The notes under the pieces are model-generated. The model had not been told where the DNA came from, did no database searches, and saw only the letters and a program-made list of their open reading frames with translations. A stretch of 64,000 bases of DNA, from positions 1 through 64,000 of the forward strand of contig JACCGJ010010186.1 of the NCBI GenBank assembly GCA_013407085.1, read 5' to 3'. A program made the translations under genes and the position numbers. The DNA is from Atriophallophorus winterbourni (lineage: Eukaryota > Platyhelminthes > Trematoda > Plagiorchiida > Microphallidae). Positions within the stretch are counted from its first letter, which is position 1; each line of letters opens with the position of its first letter. Positions 20,440 through 32,426 of the stretch are shown here, one piece after another.

Positions 20440-21101
20440 TGCTCTGCCAAGAGATCACTGATGACGATTTACAACTGCAAGACACATTATGGTGTTCGCT
20501 GAATGTAACAGCAGGGGACAAATGCATAGTGGGTGTGATTTACCGTTCGCCCTCAGCCGAAGCCTACAATTTAGCATTACTTGCAAATATACGCTTAGCG
20601 GCTACCAGATACCGCGGCAGACTTCTACTGATCGGAGACTTTAATCTGCCGAACTTTAAGGGAAATTCAGTTCATTCAGAAAATTCCTTAAATGCTTTAT
20701 TTCAACGGTTGCTAGAAGAAATTCCACTCTGCAACCATATTTTCAACAATACCCGATTTCGTGGTACTGATACGCCGTCTATCTTGGACCTAATACTGAC
20801 AAATGAAGAGCACGTGTTTGAAAGTCTCACTTATGAAGTTCCAATAGGACTCAGTGACCACTTAGTTATTACGTTTGACTATATTTGCCAGGCAATCAGA
20901 ACAGGCGACATCAACAAGGTGATTAGGAAAATTGACTTTCCACAGCCTAAATCTACTCTTATGAACGCCACAGACCCTGGTCTTAAGTGCGACAACGAGC
21001 ACGATCAGTGGCAGTGGATGATAACCGAACTTAAATTTGCCGTTGAAATGCACTCTCATCTTGTTCTAAAGGTGCAAAAAATGGATATACATTTAAGCTG
21101 A
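20440..21101 (+). pseudogene. CR1-like ORF2, endonuclease C-terminal two thirds
   Basis: The homologous part begins near 20450: DLQLQDTLWCSLNV, CIVGVIYRSPSAEAYN, RLLLIGDFNLPNFK (catalytic D/N), NNTRFRGTDTPSILDLILTNEE and IGLSDHLVITFDYICQ (SDH). All late endonuclease motifs are intact. The first roughly 110 residues (TNAQ, TETWL, GGGVALY) are missing here; part of that N-terminus lies inverted at 19681-19770. The frame stops at about 21100, after which coding continues one frame over. Endonucleases of this kind nick the target strand for target-primed reverse transcription. Confidence 0.87.
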
Positions 21102-22854
21102 GAAGCCGAACACGAAAATGGTTGACCTTGCGAAATGCTGCATGGCGAGCTCGTCGACATCATACCACTGCTGAGAATCGGGAGACATTCCGTTTGCTGA
21201 GAAATAAGGTAAACAAAATTGTTGTTGATGACGAACTGAATTATCAAAATCATTTACTCAATAAAATGGATTCGAACCCCAAAATTCTCTACCAGATCGT
21301 AAATAACCGGTCAAGGGTGAAACCAGGACTTGCCGCTCTAAATACACGTGATGGAACAACAACCACAGCATCGCAATCTGCCGAAGTTCTAGCCCATTTC
21401 TTCTTCACTGTCTTCAGCCCAAGAAACACCGATACCTGTCCATTAACCTTCGTCATCTCACCCGACAATGTTTCACAACAACTAACTATTATCTCGGAGA
21501 GTGTCCTCCGCACATTGTTAAATCTCAACACGAGAAAATCTCCCGGAGCTGACGAAATTACACCGTAGAATTTTGAAAACTGTGCTTATACTTTCTGTAC
21601 GCCTCTCACATACTTGTTTAACCTCTCTTTAACCCAAAATTTCGTTCCCTGTGATTGGAAGAATGGCATCATTACCCCCATCCACAAAGGAGGAAACCGT
21701 TCCGAAGTATCCAACTATCGACCAGTAACACTACTACCGGTAATCTCTAAAGTGATGGAGCGCCTCGTAGCAAACAGCGTCACAAAACATCTGGAAGACA
21801 ATTGCTTGCTCGCAATCGAACAACACAGCCTCAGAAAAAGACACTCTTGCCTTTCAAACCTTCTGCTCGCCCTCGATGACTGGACACAAGCTGTAGACAA
21901 AGGTCTCACAGTACACGCTTGTTATCTTGATATGTCAAAAGCATTTGATCGTGTCAACCACAGTCTGTTACTACAAAAGATAAAGCTATGTGGAATCAAG
22001 GGTTCATTACTAGCCTAGTTCGAGGATTATCTCCGCGACCGTGTCATTCGAGTAAGGGTTGATGGTGCTTTGTCACGACCTATTGCAGTAACGAGTGGGG
22101 TGCCGCAGGGATCAGTGCTTGGACCACTTCTTTTCCTGATGTATGTCAACGACTTACCTAAACTTGTTCGCTGCAAAATCTTGTTATTTGCGGAAGACAT
22201 CAAGTTGTGGACACAAGTACGTACAACTAAGGATTGCAGAGAGCTTCAGCTGGACCTCGATGCCTTACAAGACTGGTCAGTTAGAAATGAACTACCTTGC
22301 AATGTCAGAATATGCAAGGTATTGACTGTTGGAAGACATTTGGAGTAGTCCTACACCCTTGGTTCCCATATTCTTGAAAGCACTGACACGGAGAAGGACT
22401 TGGGTGTGTGGGTGAGCAGCACTTTGAAACCGTCACATAACGTCACAGCTGTCTATGAAAAGACGTCACGAGTACTGCTACTGCTAAAACGCGTGTTCGG
22501 GAGTTTCACTAAGCAAACCGTTCATCGAATAATTAATACGTACTTGAGGCCAACCATGGAGTATGCGGTTCAGGCTTGGTCACCCTGGCTACAGAAGGAC
22601 ATCAGCCTCTTGCAGAGAATATATCATCGGACCACCAAGCTCGTACGCGGTTTGAAGCACAAACAATACGAAGATCGTATTGGAAGTCTCAATCTATTCG
22701 ACTCTGGCTACCGCCGTCTTAGAGGTGATTTGATACTTATGTTCAATATACTGCATACCCCCAACCATCCCCTAAATCAACTATTCACGCGACTACCACC
22801 CAGAACAGCCGGAGTCACGACTATACAGTACATATTCCCGACTCGAGACTAAAC
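21102..22854 (+). pseudogene. CR1-like ORF2, near-complete reverse transcriptase (three stops, mutated catalytic box)
   Basis: One frame from 21122 to 22854 with only three in-frame stops (near 21567, 22017, 22347). Order: RNKVNKIVVDDELNY, KSPGADEITP, WKNGIITPIHKGG, YRPVTLLPVISKVMERL, RKRHSCLSNLLLALDDWTQAVD, CYLDMSKAFDRVNHSLL, VTSGVPQGSVLGPLLFLMYVNDLP, then the catalytic box as FAED (22187-22198) in place of FADD, EKDLGVWVSSTLKPS, and INTYLRPTMEYAVQAWSPWLQKD. It copies element RNA into DNA in active relatives. This is the best preserved CR1 RT in the window, but the first catalytic Asp is Glu. Confidence 0.9.
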
Positions 22855-23032
22855 TGTCGAAGGTACTTTTATTCTGTACGTGTATGCTTTACCTGGAACT
22901 CCTACCTTGTAATGTTGCACATTCACCCAACTTGGATATATTCAAATCGAATTTGGACAATTTCATGTTGACCAATCCAAACTTTGAACCTATATATTTT
23001 ACACCATAAAAGCTTTGAACTTTGAAAACAGT
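22855..23032 (+). other. C-terminal tail remnant and 3' end of the CR1-like element
   Basis: After the stop at about 22852, shifted coding matching the usual C-terminal tail continues (for example KSNLDNFMLTNPNFEPIYF-like sequence around 22950-23000). The element ends near CATAAAAGCTTTGAACTTTG (23006-23025), a TTGAAC-type short repeat like those at 40090 (TTGAATTA) and 44060 (CCTTGAAT). Confidence 0.6.
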
Positions 23033-23034
23033 TT

Positions 23035-24925
23035 CTGTCTAATAGATTTTTACTTGATTCCTAAACTGCTCAGTAAGCAAACAAATCCCGTTTTTCTACC
23101 CATGTTATTCGTAATTCCCATATTATTCTGTGGTTTTTGTCAAGCTATATGCTTTTGAGACCATTAAAATGGAATTGAATCGAATCCAGTTTCATCTATG
23201 ACCATTTTATTGTTGTCATTATGCTTGATGCCATTTTTAAAATTTTATACGAAGAATTACTCGGATATATATTGATACGTAATTTTCTGATTCCACATAA
23301 TTTGACATAAATATACAACTTCCACTAATCTATTTGATTATTTGCAATGCGCATCATATATAACGCTTAAAGATATACATTCCAGTAGCTAATGGGTATG
23401 GACGGCCAAACGCCATCAGAAGCTCTCAGCTAAAAGCTACATCAAGTCTAGCAATCAAGCCCTATTCTACATCGCGTCGTGAGATAAATTTTCAGAACTT
23501 CCGCTTTCTTTACTTTCTCAATTACCCTTGCCATAAACGGTCTGTTTCGTCTAATACGCCAGTTGTCACGAAATAAGAAATTAAATTTTGTCTTAGCTTT
23601 AAAGTGTGCAATGAAATCGAAGTTCTCGAAACTAGAATATATATTTCTCGTGCCGTACACATGTGACGTTCTATTGGACAAGATCTTCATTAAAAAGTAA
23701 AATGGAATGCCATATATTTTTTTATATTTTTAATGATTTATGCAAATGAGGTTTGGAATAACCTAAAAATACAAAAATGGTTTGTTCCGTTTGCGGACAC
23801 TCATTGCTGAGAAAAAGTAAAATTTGGCTTATTTAAATTTATAATAGATAATATAAAAATTAGATGCTACGACTACGATATGAATTACAAGCACATCCAG
23901 GTTAATCGATTAGCATCGTTAAATCCTTTCTGAAATATTCTTTTGCTTAAGTTGTCGTAATGGGTAAATTTTTATATTGGAGTAGGCCACAAATAAAAAT
24001 GTATTTTTATTTCGAAGTACACTATCTAATAAAAAATCATTGACAAGAGTTTTTCCGTCAATAATGTGCTAGCAAATTATTCTGTAGTATTCAGTAATTG
24101 TTGCACTACATCTTCGCAGCTGCGAAATTTCTTTAGGATTTTAAAGAGAAACTTGTAATCCAAATGTTCATTTGACTTGTTCTTTCACGGAAAGTTGAAC
24201 ATATTCGACTCTCTCTGTAATCCATTGAATGTGGCAATTGTACAATGACTCACTACTGACTGTTTATTCAAGTAAATTTCATGATACGCCATTATTGATT
24301 TATTGCACGATACTCGATCATACTTCGTAATCAGTTGCAAATTCTCGTTTTTGTACGGCTTGAACATAATTCCATTATTCAAAGGATATATTATGCCAAT
24401 TCGAAATGCTTGAATATAATAGTGCCGAAAATAATATAACTAATTGCCCCACGGATTGAAACAATAATATTAATGGTATATTCATGACAAATCAAAGCAT
24501 GACCAGGTGATCAAAATATTACCATCGAAACAACATGGGATTATATCTATGGCGGAACTTTAAAATTTAGAAATTTTATTTTGCTAACAATGAGAGGAAA
24601 ACGTTCTAATTTTTTAATTATTATGAAACTGAATTCAGATTCAGTCATCAAAACAAATATTTGGAAAAGTGCAACTAAATCAAGATTTAAAATTAACGGT
24701 GTAAGAAAGCAAATAGCCGTACAACATAGTATATATATATGGGGTTAAACATATCGTTACTTAAATATTTGTGTCCATGTGTATCAGTGGAGGAGCAAAA
24801 TTAATTCAAATTGTGAAATCGAGGGAGGAAATCTCAACCGGAATTTTATGTTTGGGTATATTTTTTTCCAAGTATATGTGTAAAAAGTAAGCACTATGGG
24901 ATTTCAGTAAACTGGGGCCAACACA
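23035..24925. other. AT-rich intergenic sequence, no gene seen
   Basis: About 1.9 kb with only short, motif-free frames. A short (TA)n run lies at 24729-24741. Confidence 0.6.
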
Positions 24926-24929
24926 GTAT

Positions 24930-27610
24930 TATTCAACATAAGTTCATAACGTTTGCTTGAATATTATTTCGTTTGATGAGGAAACATGTTCTGGTGGTAG
25001 GCTTTTACAAAAAAAGCATACACGAGCTGCTTAAACGTTGCGGCGACAGATTAATCGGGAATGTGTGATTCGAGGAGTCAGGTTGGGACTGTGGGTCGGA
25101 AAATTGGAACCAATAGTAAAAATTGTCTGAGTGGTTGGGACCTCGTATGGATTATTCGTTATGCCAGGATTAGTTCAGCTCGGAAGCGTCTGCCCCCGAG
25201 TGTGCACAATCCAAGTCTATTTTGCAGCTGCACAAAGAGTAGATTATGCAATCCAGTAATTATTTTGGTTGCCTTGTGATAAATGCTTTCAAGAAGAGAG
25301 ATTTTTTCATCCATGGTGTAAAAGTTTTAACTGTATAGTCCACAACTAGATAGATGTATGTATTGAGTATATTTGTCTATGGTTGAGGCTGGAAACAAAA
25401 TAAATTTGTTTGAGTAAGCTGAGTACACTACAAGCATACTTGTGGACGGCATCGCATTGCAGAATATTTTTCTAATTTCCGCTTACCCAGATAACGCGAT
25501 CTTTTTGCGACATACTCCATTCAAGCTTGCGACAGCCAAGTATATATGAATAAGGTAAGATTTCCTCAACTTGTAACATTTGGCACTTGTGCAAGTTAAA
25601 GGGCAGTTTGACAACTAGGCAATCATTCACAGAGTAGACATTCGTCGTCGAAAAGAACAAGTTTACATCGCACCGGTTTCTGTAGACGTTTATATATATT
25701 AGGAATAGTATAAGACCGAGTACTGAACCTTGTGGGACACCGTTCGGGGATTAAATATTACTGGAAATTTTGCTATCTACTCACACTTTCGCTTTGCGTT
25801 CAGACAGGTAACTTGCAAATCATGTTCATAGATTTCCAGTGACGCCAACATCCTGCAGCATCCTAAGTAGTAAGGATTGATCAACTCGATAGAAAGCTTT
25901 AGATATATCTATGTAGCAGAAATGTACGGAGCTTCCTTCGTCTAATGCTCTCGCTCAGTAGTTTGAATTCGTGAGAAAGTTAGACAATCATTAGTGTGTT
26001 TTCCAAAATCCATGTTGTGTGTGAGAAATAATTTCATGGTTCTCGAGGGGCCTCATCAGACTCTCACACAACAAGCGTTCCATTACTTTATAAACCACTG
26101 AATGGAGCGTCATAGGGTGATAATTGGCTGGATCCAAACGACTGCCCCCTTTGTAGATTAGTGTAATAGCTCCGGTTTTCCAGTCAGCTGGTACGATTCC
26201 CGTATTTAGTGTGTTCATATAGTTCACATAGTGTGACGCAAATCTCCAGCTCACATGACTTCTGAATAGTCTGCGTTTTTTCGTTTTCTTCGTGGATTCG
26301 CTAACGTTTTGTCTGCGCAGATTCTTTCGCACAACGGTAGGATTCACGTCGACCACTTAAGCCTTCCACCTCTATTGTGTTTCTGAGAGGGGCACATAAT
26401 TTTGACGAAAGACTTGCGCATATAATGTTGCTAATGCATCAGCTGTATCCCTGACATTATTTGTCTGTCCATCCGCTGTTTGACATTGAAAGACTTCTCG
26501 TTTAACATTAGACGTGTTGTTTACAATCGTGTAGAGTGTCACAGGATGTCGTTCAATCTGGTCTATTAGCATCCAAATGTGATACCGGTTGTCTTCGTGA
26601 ATAAAAGACGTCACCTTGTTTCGGACATTTTGAACATGTTCCCAGGATACGTCTGTTCGAATGATACTATGTGTAGCCCATGCCGAATTTTGCATGGCTA
26701 TCCACTTTCGAAGGCGTGTGCGGAGTTTAAAACAAAATTATTAGGCATTTGTTTTCGGAGTATAGGCGTTTTCGTATAGGCTTTTTCGTTTATTTTCATA
26801 TCAATTTATATTGAAAGGCTGGAACAGTGAGTTTCTGCATTCGTAATATCAAGATGCCTCTCATCTAGCATCTTGAGGGCCTATGCGAAGGCCAAAGGTA
26901 TCGCTCCGTCGGATGAGTTTGACTTCATTAGATGTCCTCCTGGCACTGCACACGAATTCGAATAACAACATGATGTTGTCACTTAGACCCAAAGGACTAT
27001 GATACTTCGCTGACTCGACTAGTTTCGCTTCGGATATGAGAGTCAAATCTCAGATTAAAGATTCGTCGGAGCCTCTCTGTCAAGTGAAGGAATTTATGTG
27101 GTTGTAAATGGCAATGAGATTAATCAACTCGCGGAATTTGTACTCATGTGATTGCTGCATGAGAAATCTATTGGTGTGAAACTGCTGAAAGATGAATTCA
27201 CCAATTATGAGTAGTTGGGTTCTGCTCAGATTTCCACTTGCGCATTATTTCTAGGAACACATCGTTATGGGCGTAAGATGTGATGGGTGAGCGGTAAATT
27301 TCACCAAGGATGAAGCTTTTTCCCGGATACAGGGAAAAGCTACAACACATGATATCTTCCAGCTCAAATCCTGTATCAGAAACCATTGTGCAGTAAAGAC
27401 GCTCGTAGTAATACGCAGCTACTCCGTCACCTATTTTTGAGCGGTCTCACTGAAGCAGGATTATGTTTGGAATTCCCAGTTTGCAATCATTCATCTAATC
27501 ATGGAACTACGTCTCGGTTACAGCGATAAGGCCAGCAGGAATCTTATTACTCAAATGTATTAATTCCGCAATTTTGTTCCGCAAACACTGCGCATTTGTG
27601 TATAGACAGT
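24930..27610 (-). pseudogene. ORF2 (endonuclease plus reverse transcriptase) of the minus-strand CR1-like element
   Basis: Endonuclease: CLYTNAQCLRNKIAELIHL (about 27605-27550), LIAVTET (27520), GDGVAAYYYERLY (27430-27395), ILGEIYRSPI (27310-27285), and LGLSDNIMLLFEFVC (27000-26945; SDH changed to SDN). RT: MQNSAWATHSIIRTD (26695), IVPADWKTGAITLIYKGG (26210-26140), YKVMERLLCESLMRPLENHEIIS (26095-26030), NGVPQGSVLGLILFLIYI (25745-25690), then at the catalytic site LFFSTTNVY instead of an FADD box (about 25655-25630). KLEWSMSQKDRVIWVSGN and LNTYIYLVVDYTVKTFTPWMKK (25370-25310) mark the thumb. Inactive. Confidence 0.82.
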
Positions 27611-27644
27611 TAATACCGGTTTGGATGTGTAGCGATTATTTGTG

Positions 27645-29015
27645 GATGGTGTATATTGGTCCGACTTCCTGAGACCCCGAACTTTGTGGTCTTTTGAAAT
27701 GTCCTCTGGAATTGAATATTCAGTTTCTTTGGACGGCTATGATACAGCTTGTGTTTCTGAGACAGCCTTCATTGTGCTTAGTATGTGTTCGCTAGGGATA
27801 TTTTCCTGTGTACTCGCAAAGTATGTCTGACGAAGTCTGTCATTGCACTGGTGGGGAAAATGAGTTTCACGAGAGGTGGTCCATCCCCTTTGTAATTCGA
27901 TGACAGGGGTATCCTGAAATTAGGCATAACAACACACTCCCTCGCTTCTATCATTTCTGCGATGCAAAGACACTGTTTGTAGTCGTGTTGTTGTGGTTTA
28001 ACAGACTCGATCGTATTGGCAAACTCTGGAACGCCTAAAAGGATTATATTGCACTCGTTGCTTTTCTTACGAACATCAAGACGACCTTTAATTTTCCATC
28101 AGGATATATCGGCGTAGATTAGATTACTGCACTCGGAAAATGCGCGTAGCATGTAAGCATGTAAAAGAACAGTTTCCATATCATTCTTACTGTTTATTCT
28201 TTTTTTCAGTGGACGTGGTTCAACGAAAAGTGGGGAGCTGGTGTGGCGAATGAAACTTGTAACTGCTGTCGGTCTGATGGTTTCCGAACTCATCATGGTA
28301 CAGAGGTTGACGATTGTTCTAAGTCGCGTCTCTGTCTATTCACAACAAGTGTCTCGCTGGATTTCTGTATTTTGGTATAGATTACGCTGAGATTTTTGAG
28401 GTCTTTTGCGCTGTGACCCTTGGATTTGAATCAGATGGTTTCAGATGAACCTTCTGATGAGCGGACAGCTTGGAATTCGTAACCTTGTTGATGTTAGATG
28501 AGCTTAGATAAGAAAAATCGTTGACGGTCGGTTTTATAAAGGTTAAGTCTTTGTGAGGAGAACGCTCCGCAAGACACTCCGGCAGATTTATAACAATTAA
28601 ACGTTCGCGTGGAATGATTTGCGCATGTATATATTTTGTCTAGTTGGCATTAAGGAGAATATGTTCCGATTTTTCGGTACTTGTACCGGCAAAGCTAGAG
28701 TTATGATCTTTAACTAGAGTTTCAAATGATGCCTTTAATGCTTGTATGCTGAGCTCTAAGCTCAAAATGCGTTTATCCAGGTTGCAGTGCTGGACGCTTG
28801 TTGAAGCACGCAGACTCTCGTTTGGTTTTGCTCGACATTGTTTACAGACGTAGACTACGCCAGGAATATCTCCATCATTGAGGATCCATATCGCCTCCGA
28901 GATCAATTAATTGTCAAATTTTGAGTAACACTTGTCTGAGCAATTGCAACACGTGACAGATTTCAGCTTACCATTAACCACTTTCTCACAGACGACATGT
29001 TTTGCAACTAGCAGA
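27645..29015 (-). pseudogene. ORF1 of the minus-strand CR1-like element
   Basis: N-terminal PHD-like finger: HVVCEKVVNG and TCCNCSDKCYSKF (about 29000-28925), then after a stop GVVYVCKQC (28850), giving the Cys-rich cluster with the final C-x2-C that the copy at 3036 lacks. A helical, leucine-rich segment (DKRILSLELSIQALKASFETLV, 28790-28700) looks like a coiled coil for self-association. Later: FIRHTSSPLFVEPRPLKKR (28255-28200), METVLLHAYMLRAFSECSNLIYADI (28170-28100), ECNIILLGVPEFAN (28055-28015), and FRIPLSSNYKGDGPPLVKL (27925-27870). Stops and shifts separate these blocks. By analogy with the clade it would bind element RNA. Confidence 0.75.
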
Positions 29016-29019
29016 TTGT

Positions 29020-30690
29020 TTCAATTTAACGGGTCAACAAAAGTACAACCAATGCGGTAATAAATCGACACGGCAGGAGTTGGTCGATGTGGTTTTGTGT
29101 AGAGTTGGCACGAAGTGACGAGGTCTAAGTGAATTTCTTCGGATTTATCTGCGAGTGATCAATCTCCCGTTGAGAATGTTGGTATGAAATTGATTGCACG
29201 CTGTGTAATCCTTCGGGTAGTTTGCGATAGTAGTGAACAGTGATGGGTAAATCCAATTGCAGAAACACAGAAGCGAAATCAATAAACGAATGAACAGCAC
29301 AAAATCCACTCTTGCTCGACAAAAAGAACGACAAGTCGTAGAAAACATTTAAATAGATATACAAAAATCACACTGATTATTTGAAAAGTATGAAAGTTAT
29401 ATCCAAAAGATTCAGACCTTAAAATAATCCAACCGGTTGACTTTGCGCTTCAAATAACTTTTTTGAGGCTGATAAGAACAAATGAACATAGAACACAACG
29501 CAAATGATTAGATTGTTATGCAGCGGAAGAAAGAATAAACCGCATGAATACAATCAGCAAATTTGTCTTCTGTCGAATACTGGATAAGACGACGTAAGAA
29601 TAATTCATATTTCTGCGCAGCCAAGTAAAATAATTTAGACGAAAAATCCATTTATTTCATCACAAGCATTTTAACGATGCAGTAGGTTCTCGTTCCAAAA
29701 TCTATGACGTAATGATTTTCAATCCTTCTTGTTTAAAGTATTTAATATCTCTGAATTCATTGTTATTTTATAAAGGATTTACATTGAATACAAAAATAAT
29801 TTGCATTTCAAAGCTCGATCATGATTAAATGATTATATATGAATGTCGTGAATGTTTAATCTCTATCGAAACTTCAATTGCTAATACTTACCAGAGTTAT
29901 TGATCATCGCACTCATCAGAACTAGCTGCTTGGTCACAGCAACTGCTTTCTGAAAACGTTGAATTATTGCCATCATACAAACCGATAAAAGCAATATGTC
30001 CAAAATGTTAGACAAAAATTGAGCGCGCTTTAAGACGTTTACAAAATGATATGAAATCTTTGGAAATAAACATAGAATTTGGAAAAGAGAATATCCTAAC
30101 TGTGCTATTGAGAAAACTATGAATAGCGTCATTTTCAAACTAAAAACGGAGGTGATGGTTTCCTCCTCTGAACATAGACCGTGCTGACATCGTGCAACCG
30201 GTACTCGAAATTCATGAATAGTTTAAATTTGTGAACGCTCAGGGAGGATCGCTACTCACTAATAGAATTATGTGGTTATGAAAACCGATGTGTATAAGAT
30301 GAACTTTGTGCGCTCTGCGTTGTACATAAAATATCAATATCGAGCATAGAATTCCAAATAAATTTTGCTTTAATTAAAATCCAGGAAATCGATTAAATCG
30401 AGATTCCTAGAAATATAAAACATAAAACATTTTCTGAACATATTCTAAAAAGCGAAAAGTTACCTAGCCAAGAGGATCATGCAAGAGATTTAGAATGATC
30501 GCTTGTACACCACGCTCGGGCAAAACGCAACAACAATTTCTGACAAAAGTTTGACTTAAAACATTAACCCAACCACATTTAGAGTAAAAAAGTGCTACAG
30601 CAAAAAAATACATTCTGCTCAAAAGCAAGATTCGGTGAATGACATAATTGAAGGATATTTTGCTGTGGAAAAGCCATCACATTCAGTTCT
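29020..30690. other. No gene assigned
   Basis: AT-rich. A minus-strand frame at 29125-29364 (79 codons, hydrophobic, with a serine/phenylalanine-rich start) and one at 29881-30138 (85 codons with two hydrophobic stretches) are open but match nothing that I recognise; they may be chance or element leader sequence. Confidence 0.5.
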
Positions 30691-30696
30691 GCATAT

Positions 30697-30719
30697 AAAT
30701 ATATATATATATATATATC
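30697..30719. repeat. (AT)n microsatellite
   Basis: Uninterrupted alternating A and T of about 22 bases. Confidence 0.9.
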
Positions 30720-30794
30720 ATCGTCTCATCAGTTTTGTCTCCCCTATTACGTCGCTGATTGCTCATTCGATGAAAACTTCACACACAAAAACGT

Positions 30795-30990
30795 TTTATT
30801 CGAATGCCACCGTTACATAGGATTCTTGCAACGAACCACGATGCTCAAACACCCAATTACATAGTGAATCTTGATTAAGCACTCAAAGCGGTTATGAATG
30901 ATCAAAGCGATGTGTAGCTCACATCCCCCGAAATTACACTCCACTACCGCTTTCTGGCTGTTTGCCATCATCAGGTGGAGACAAAACAAC
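30795..30990 (-). repeat. Hammerhead repeat, type i, copy A
   Basis: Shares blocks with 34742-34960 and 42240-42360: CAACGAACCACGATG (30828-30842), a TAGTGAATCTTGATT stretch, GCACTCAAAGCG, CTCACATCC, then the ribozyme. The combined order of blocks in copies A and B gives a unit of about 233 bp. The ribozyme is on the minus strand at the right end. Confidence 0.75.
30937..30984 (-). ncRNA. Type-I hammerhead ribozyme, copy A
   Basis: On the minus strand: stem I CUCCAC, core CUGAUGA, stem II UGGC-AAACA-GCCA, core GAAA, short stem III GCGGU, cleavage base A, and the other side of stem I GUGGAG. Stem I is six perfect pairs, stem II four perfect pairs, and all conserved core bases (C3 to A9, G12 to A14, U16.1, H17) are present. 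The stem III palindrome ACCGGU seen in copy B is changed to AGCGGU, which may weaken it. Self-cleavage would fall between minus-strand A (30945) and G (30944). Confidence 0.8.
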
Positions 30991-31009
30991 TTGTATATCC
31001 CCAATTTTA

Positions 31010-32010
31010 TTTTATATCATTGAAAATTAAATTACGAAATATGTGTACGGCTCACGTAAAAATATATACCCTGTTAATCCGAATAGTTTACCAACGGTAT
31101 AATTAGCTTAAATAAGTGCTCGGCAGGTTTGAGTGTTGTTATTAATCAGAATCATTCTTTTTTGAACGTTTTAGCGGAAATTATAGTTACGGTGTCTATT
31201 GATATTCATATTGTTGTGTGTAACATGAAAAATGTGTGTAATGAAATATAAAGAGCGATGACTCTAGTGTCAGCAGCCGATGTGTTGAAAATAGAAAAGT
31301 ATGAAACAATTGTTTGTTCGGTCTGACTTATCATTCTCTGTTTATATTCCCTATGATCAAACGATATATTTGTAAAAATTTCAGCAGACGCAGCTGTAGC
31401 TTTCGGTTTAATACTTCATTCACTAATTCTTGTCGGCATTCATGCATTTTTAACGCAGAAATAATCCGTAAAATTGAAACGCGTATTCTGTCGAGATTGT
31501 GAACTTCAGGTTTGGAAAAAGTCATTTAGGTTAATTTTATCCAGGAGTGAGCTTAACTACCCATCTTCTTCCAAGTATCAATTTTTTGTCATCTTCCGCT
31601 CATTAATCTGCTGTGGTTGCTAACATTTTCGCTACTAAACACTGAGTCCTGATTTATTTTATTAGCGCTACATTTGTGATATGTGAAACACAGCAACACT
31701 AGATTTGTTGCTTCCTCGATTGCTCATACATGATGATATATACGCAGAGACGCAGCATACAACAAAATTTACTGGCATACTCACTTTTAGAACGTTTCCT
31801 TTTACCTGTGGTCCCAAAATATGTTAGTATATAATGTCAATCTTACCGAGTGAAAAAAATAATAAAATGAAAATAATGTTTCGTCACTTTTATTTCAACG
31901 TTCGTGGATTTGATATGACGTAAAAACGTAATTATCAAATCTTACTTTCATGAAAGCCGGAATTCGGTCATATATATTTCTGTCAGCTATATATGTGTAT
32001 ATGTATACAG
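31010..32010. other. AT-rich, no gene seen
   Basis: Short frames only; nothing recognised. Confidence 0.6.
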
Positions 32011-32014
32011 CTCT

Positions 32015-32180
32015 TAGCCGCTGAACCCAACTAACGCCCAACGACCAGTTCTGCCTATCGTTGCAATTGCTGCGTGAGAGATTGTCCCTCCCGAATCGGA
32101 CAGTTTATTCATTCGAAAAGCTGCAGAACATGATGATTCATGCTATTGTGATGTATATCCATGGCCGACGTCGACTAACA
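32015..32180 (+). mobile_element. RTE-A 3' end fragment
   Basis: Matches the last about 165 bp of the RTE-A element at 58600-58760: the C-terminal finger region, GAGAGATTGTCCCTCCCGAA (32079-32098), GCTGCAGAACATGATGATTC and the CATGGCCGACGTCGAC block near 32160. It is strongly 5'-truncated, as is common for target-primed insertion. Confidence 0.85.
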
Positions 32181-32224
32181 ATATATGCATATTAGATAAT
32201 TAATCAAAAATTAAATTAAATTAA

Positions 32225-32426
32225 AATATGCTTCAAACATGCATACCGTTCAGCAGTATAGTGTTCCTCACATCACACGAACTGACACACCACACCTGAT
32301 TTATGCCTGTTTTTCGTCTCCAGGTGGAGACAGTAAGACCATAACCAAGAATCACTTTGTTATTCTGTGCTTTAACAACGTGGGTCACGGTAGGAACCTT
32401 ATTTATCATTGGCATTCAGGTGTAAC
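32225..32426 (-). repeat. Degenerate hammerhead-type repeat
   Basis: CCAGGTGGAGACAGTAAGACC (32320-32340) matches the stem I side of the hammerhead repeats, and AAGAATCACTTTG nearby matches another repeat block. The core has decayed (CUGGAGA for CUGANGA), so no active ribozyme is expected. Confidence 0.5.

Larger units (their letters stand above)
24930..29015 (-). mobile_element. Nearly full-length CR1-like element, minus strand
   Basis: Read from 29015 down to about 24930: an ORF1 with PHD-type finger, coiled-coil-like segment and conserved C-terminal blocks; an APE endonuclease; an RT; and the C-terminal tail (SLPPEHVSSSNEIIFKQ, about 25000-24940). It is the only CR1-like copy in the window with all parts in order from ORF1 finger to tail (the nested copy at 3036 lacks ORF2). 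Frames are broken in many places. Parts are described in the next two entries. Confidence 0.85.

Noticed and set aside
29881..30138. 85-codon minus-strand frame with hydrophobic stretches as a membrane protein
   Set aside because: Length and composition are within what AT-rich non-coding DNA gives by chance; no homology or splice context.
30937..30984. Assignment to the SM-alpha schistosome SINE hammerhead
   Set aside because: Stem II, loop and unit length differ from SM-alpha as I know it; a comparison by search is needed before linking them.
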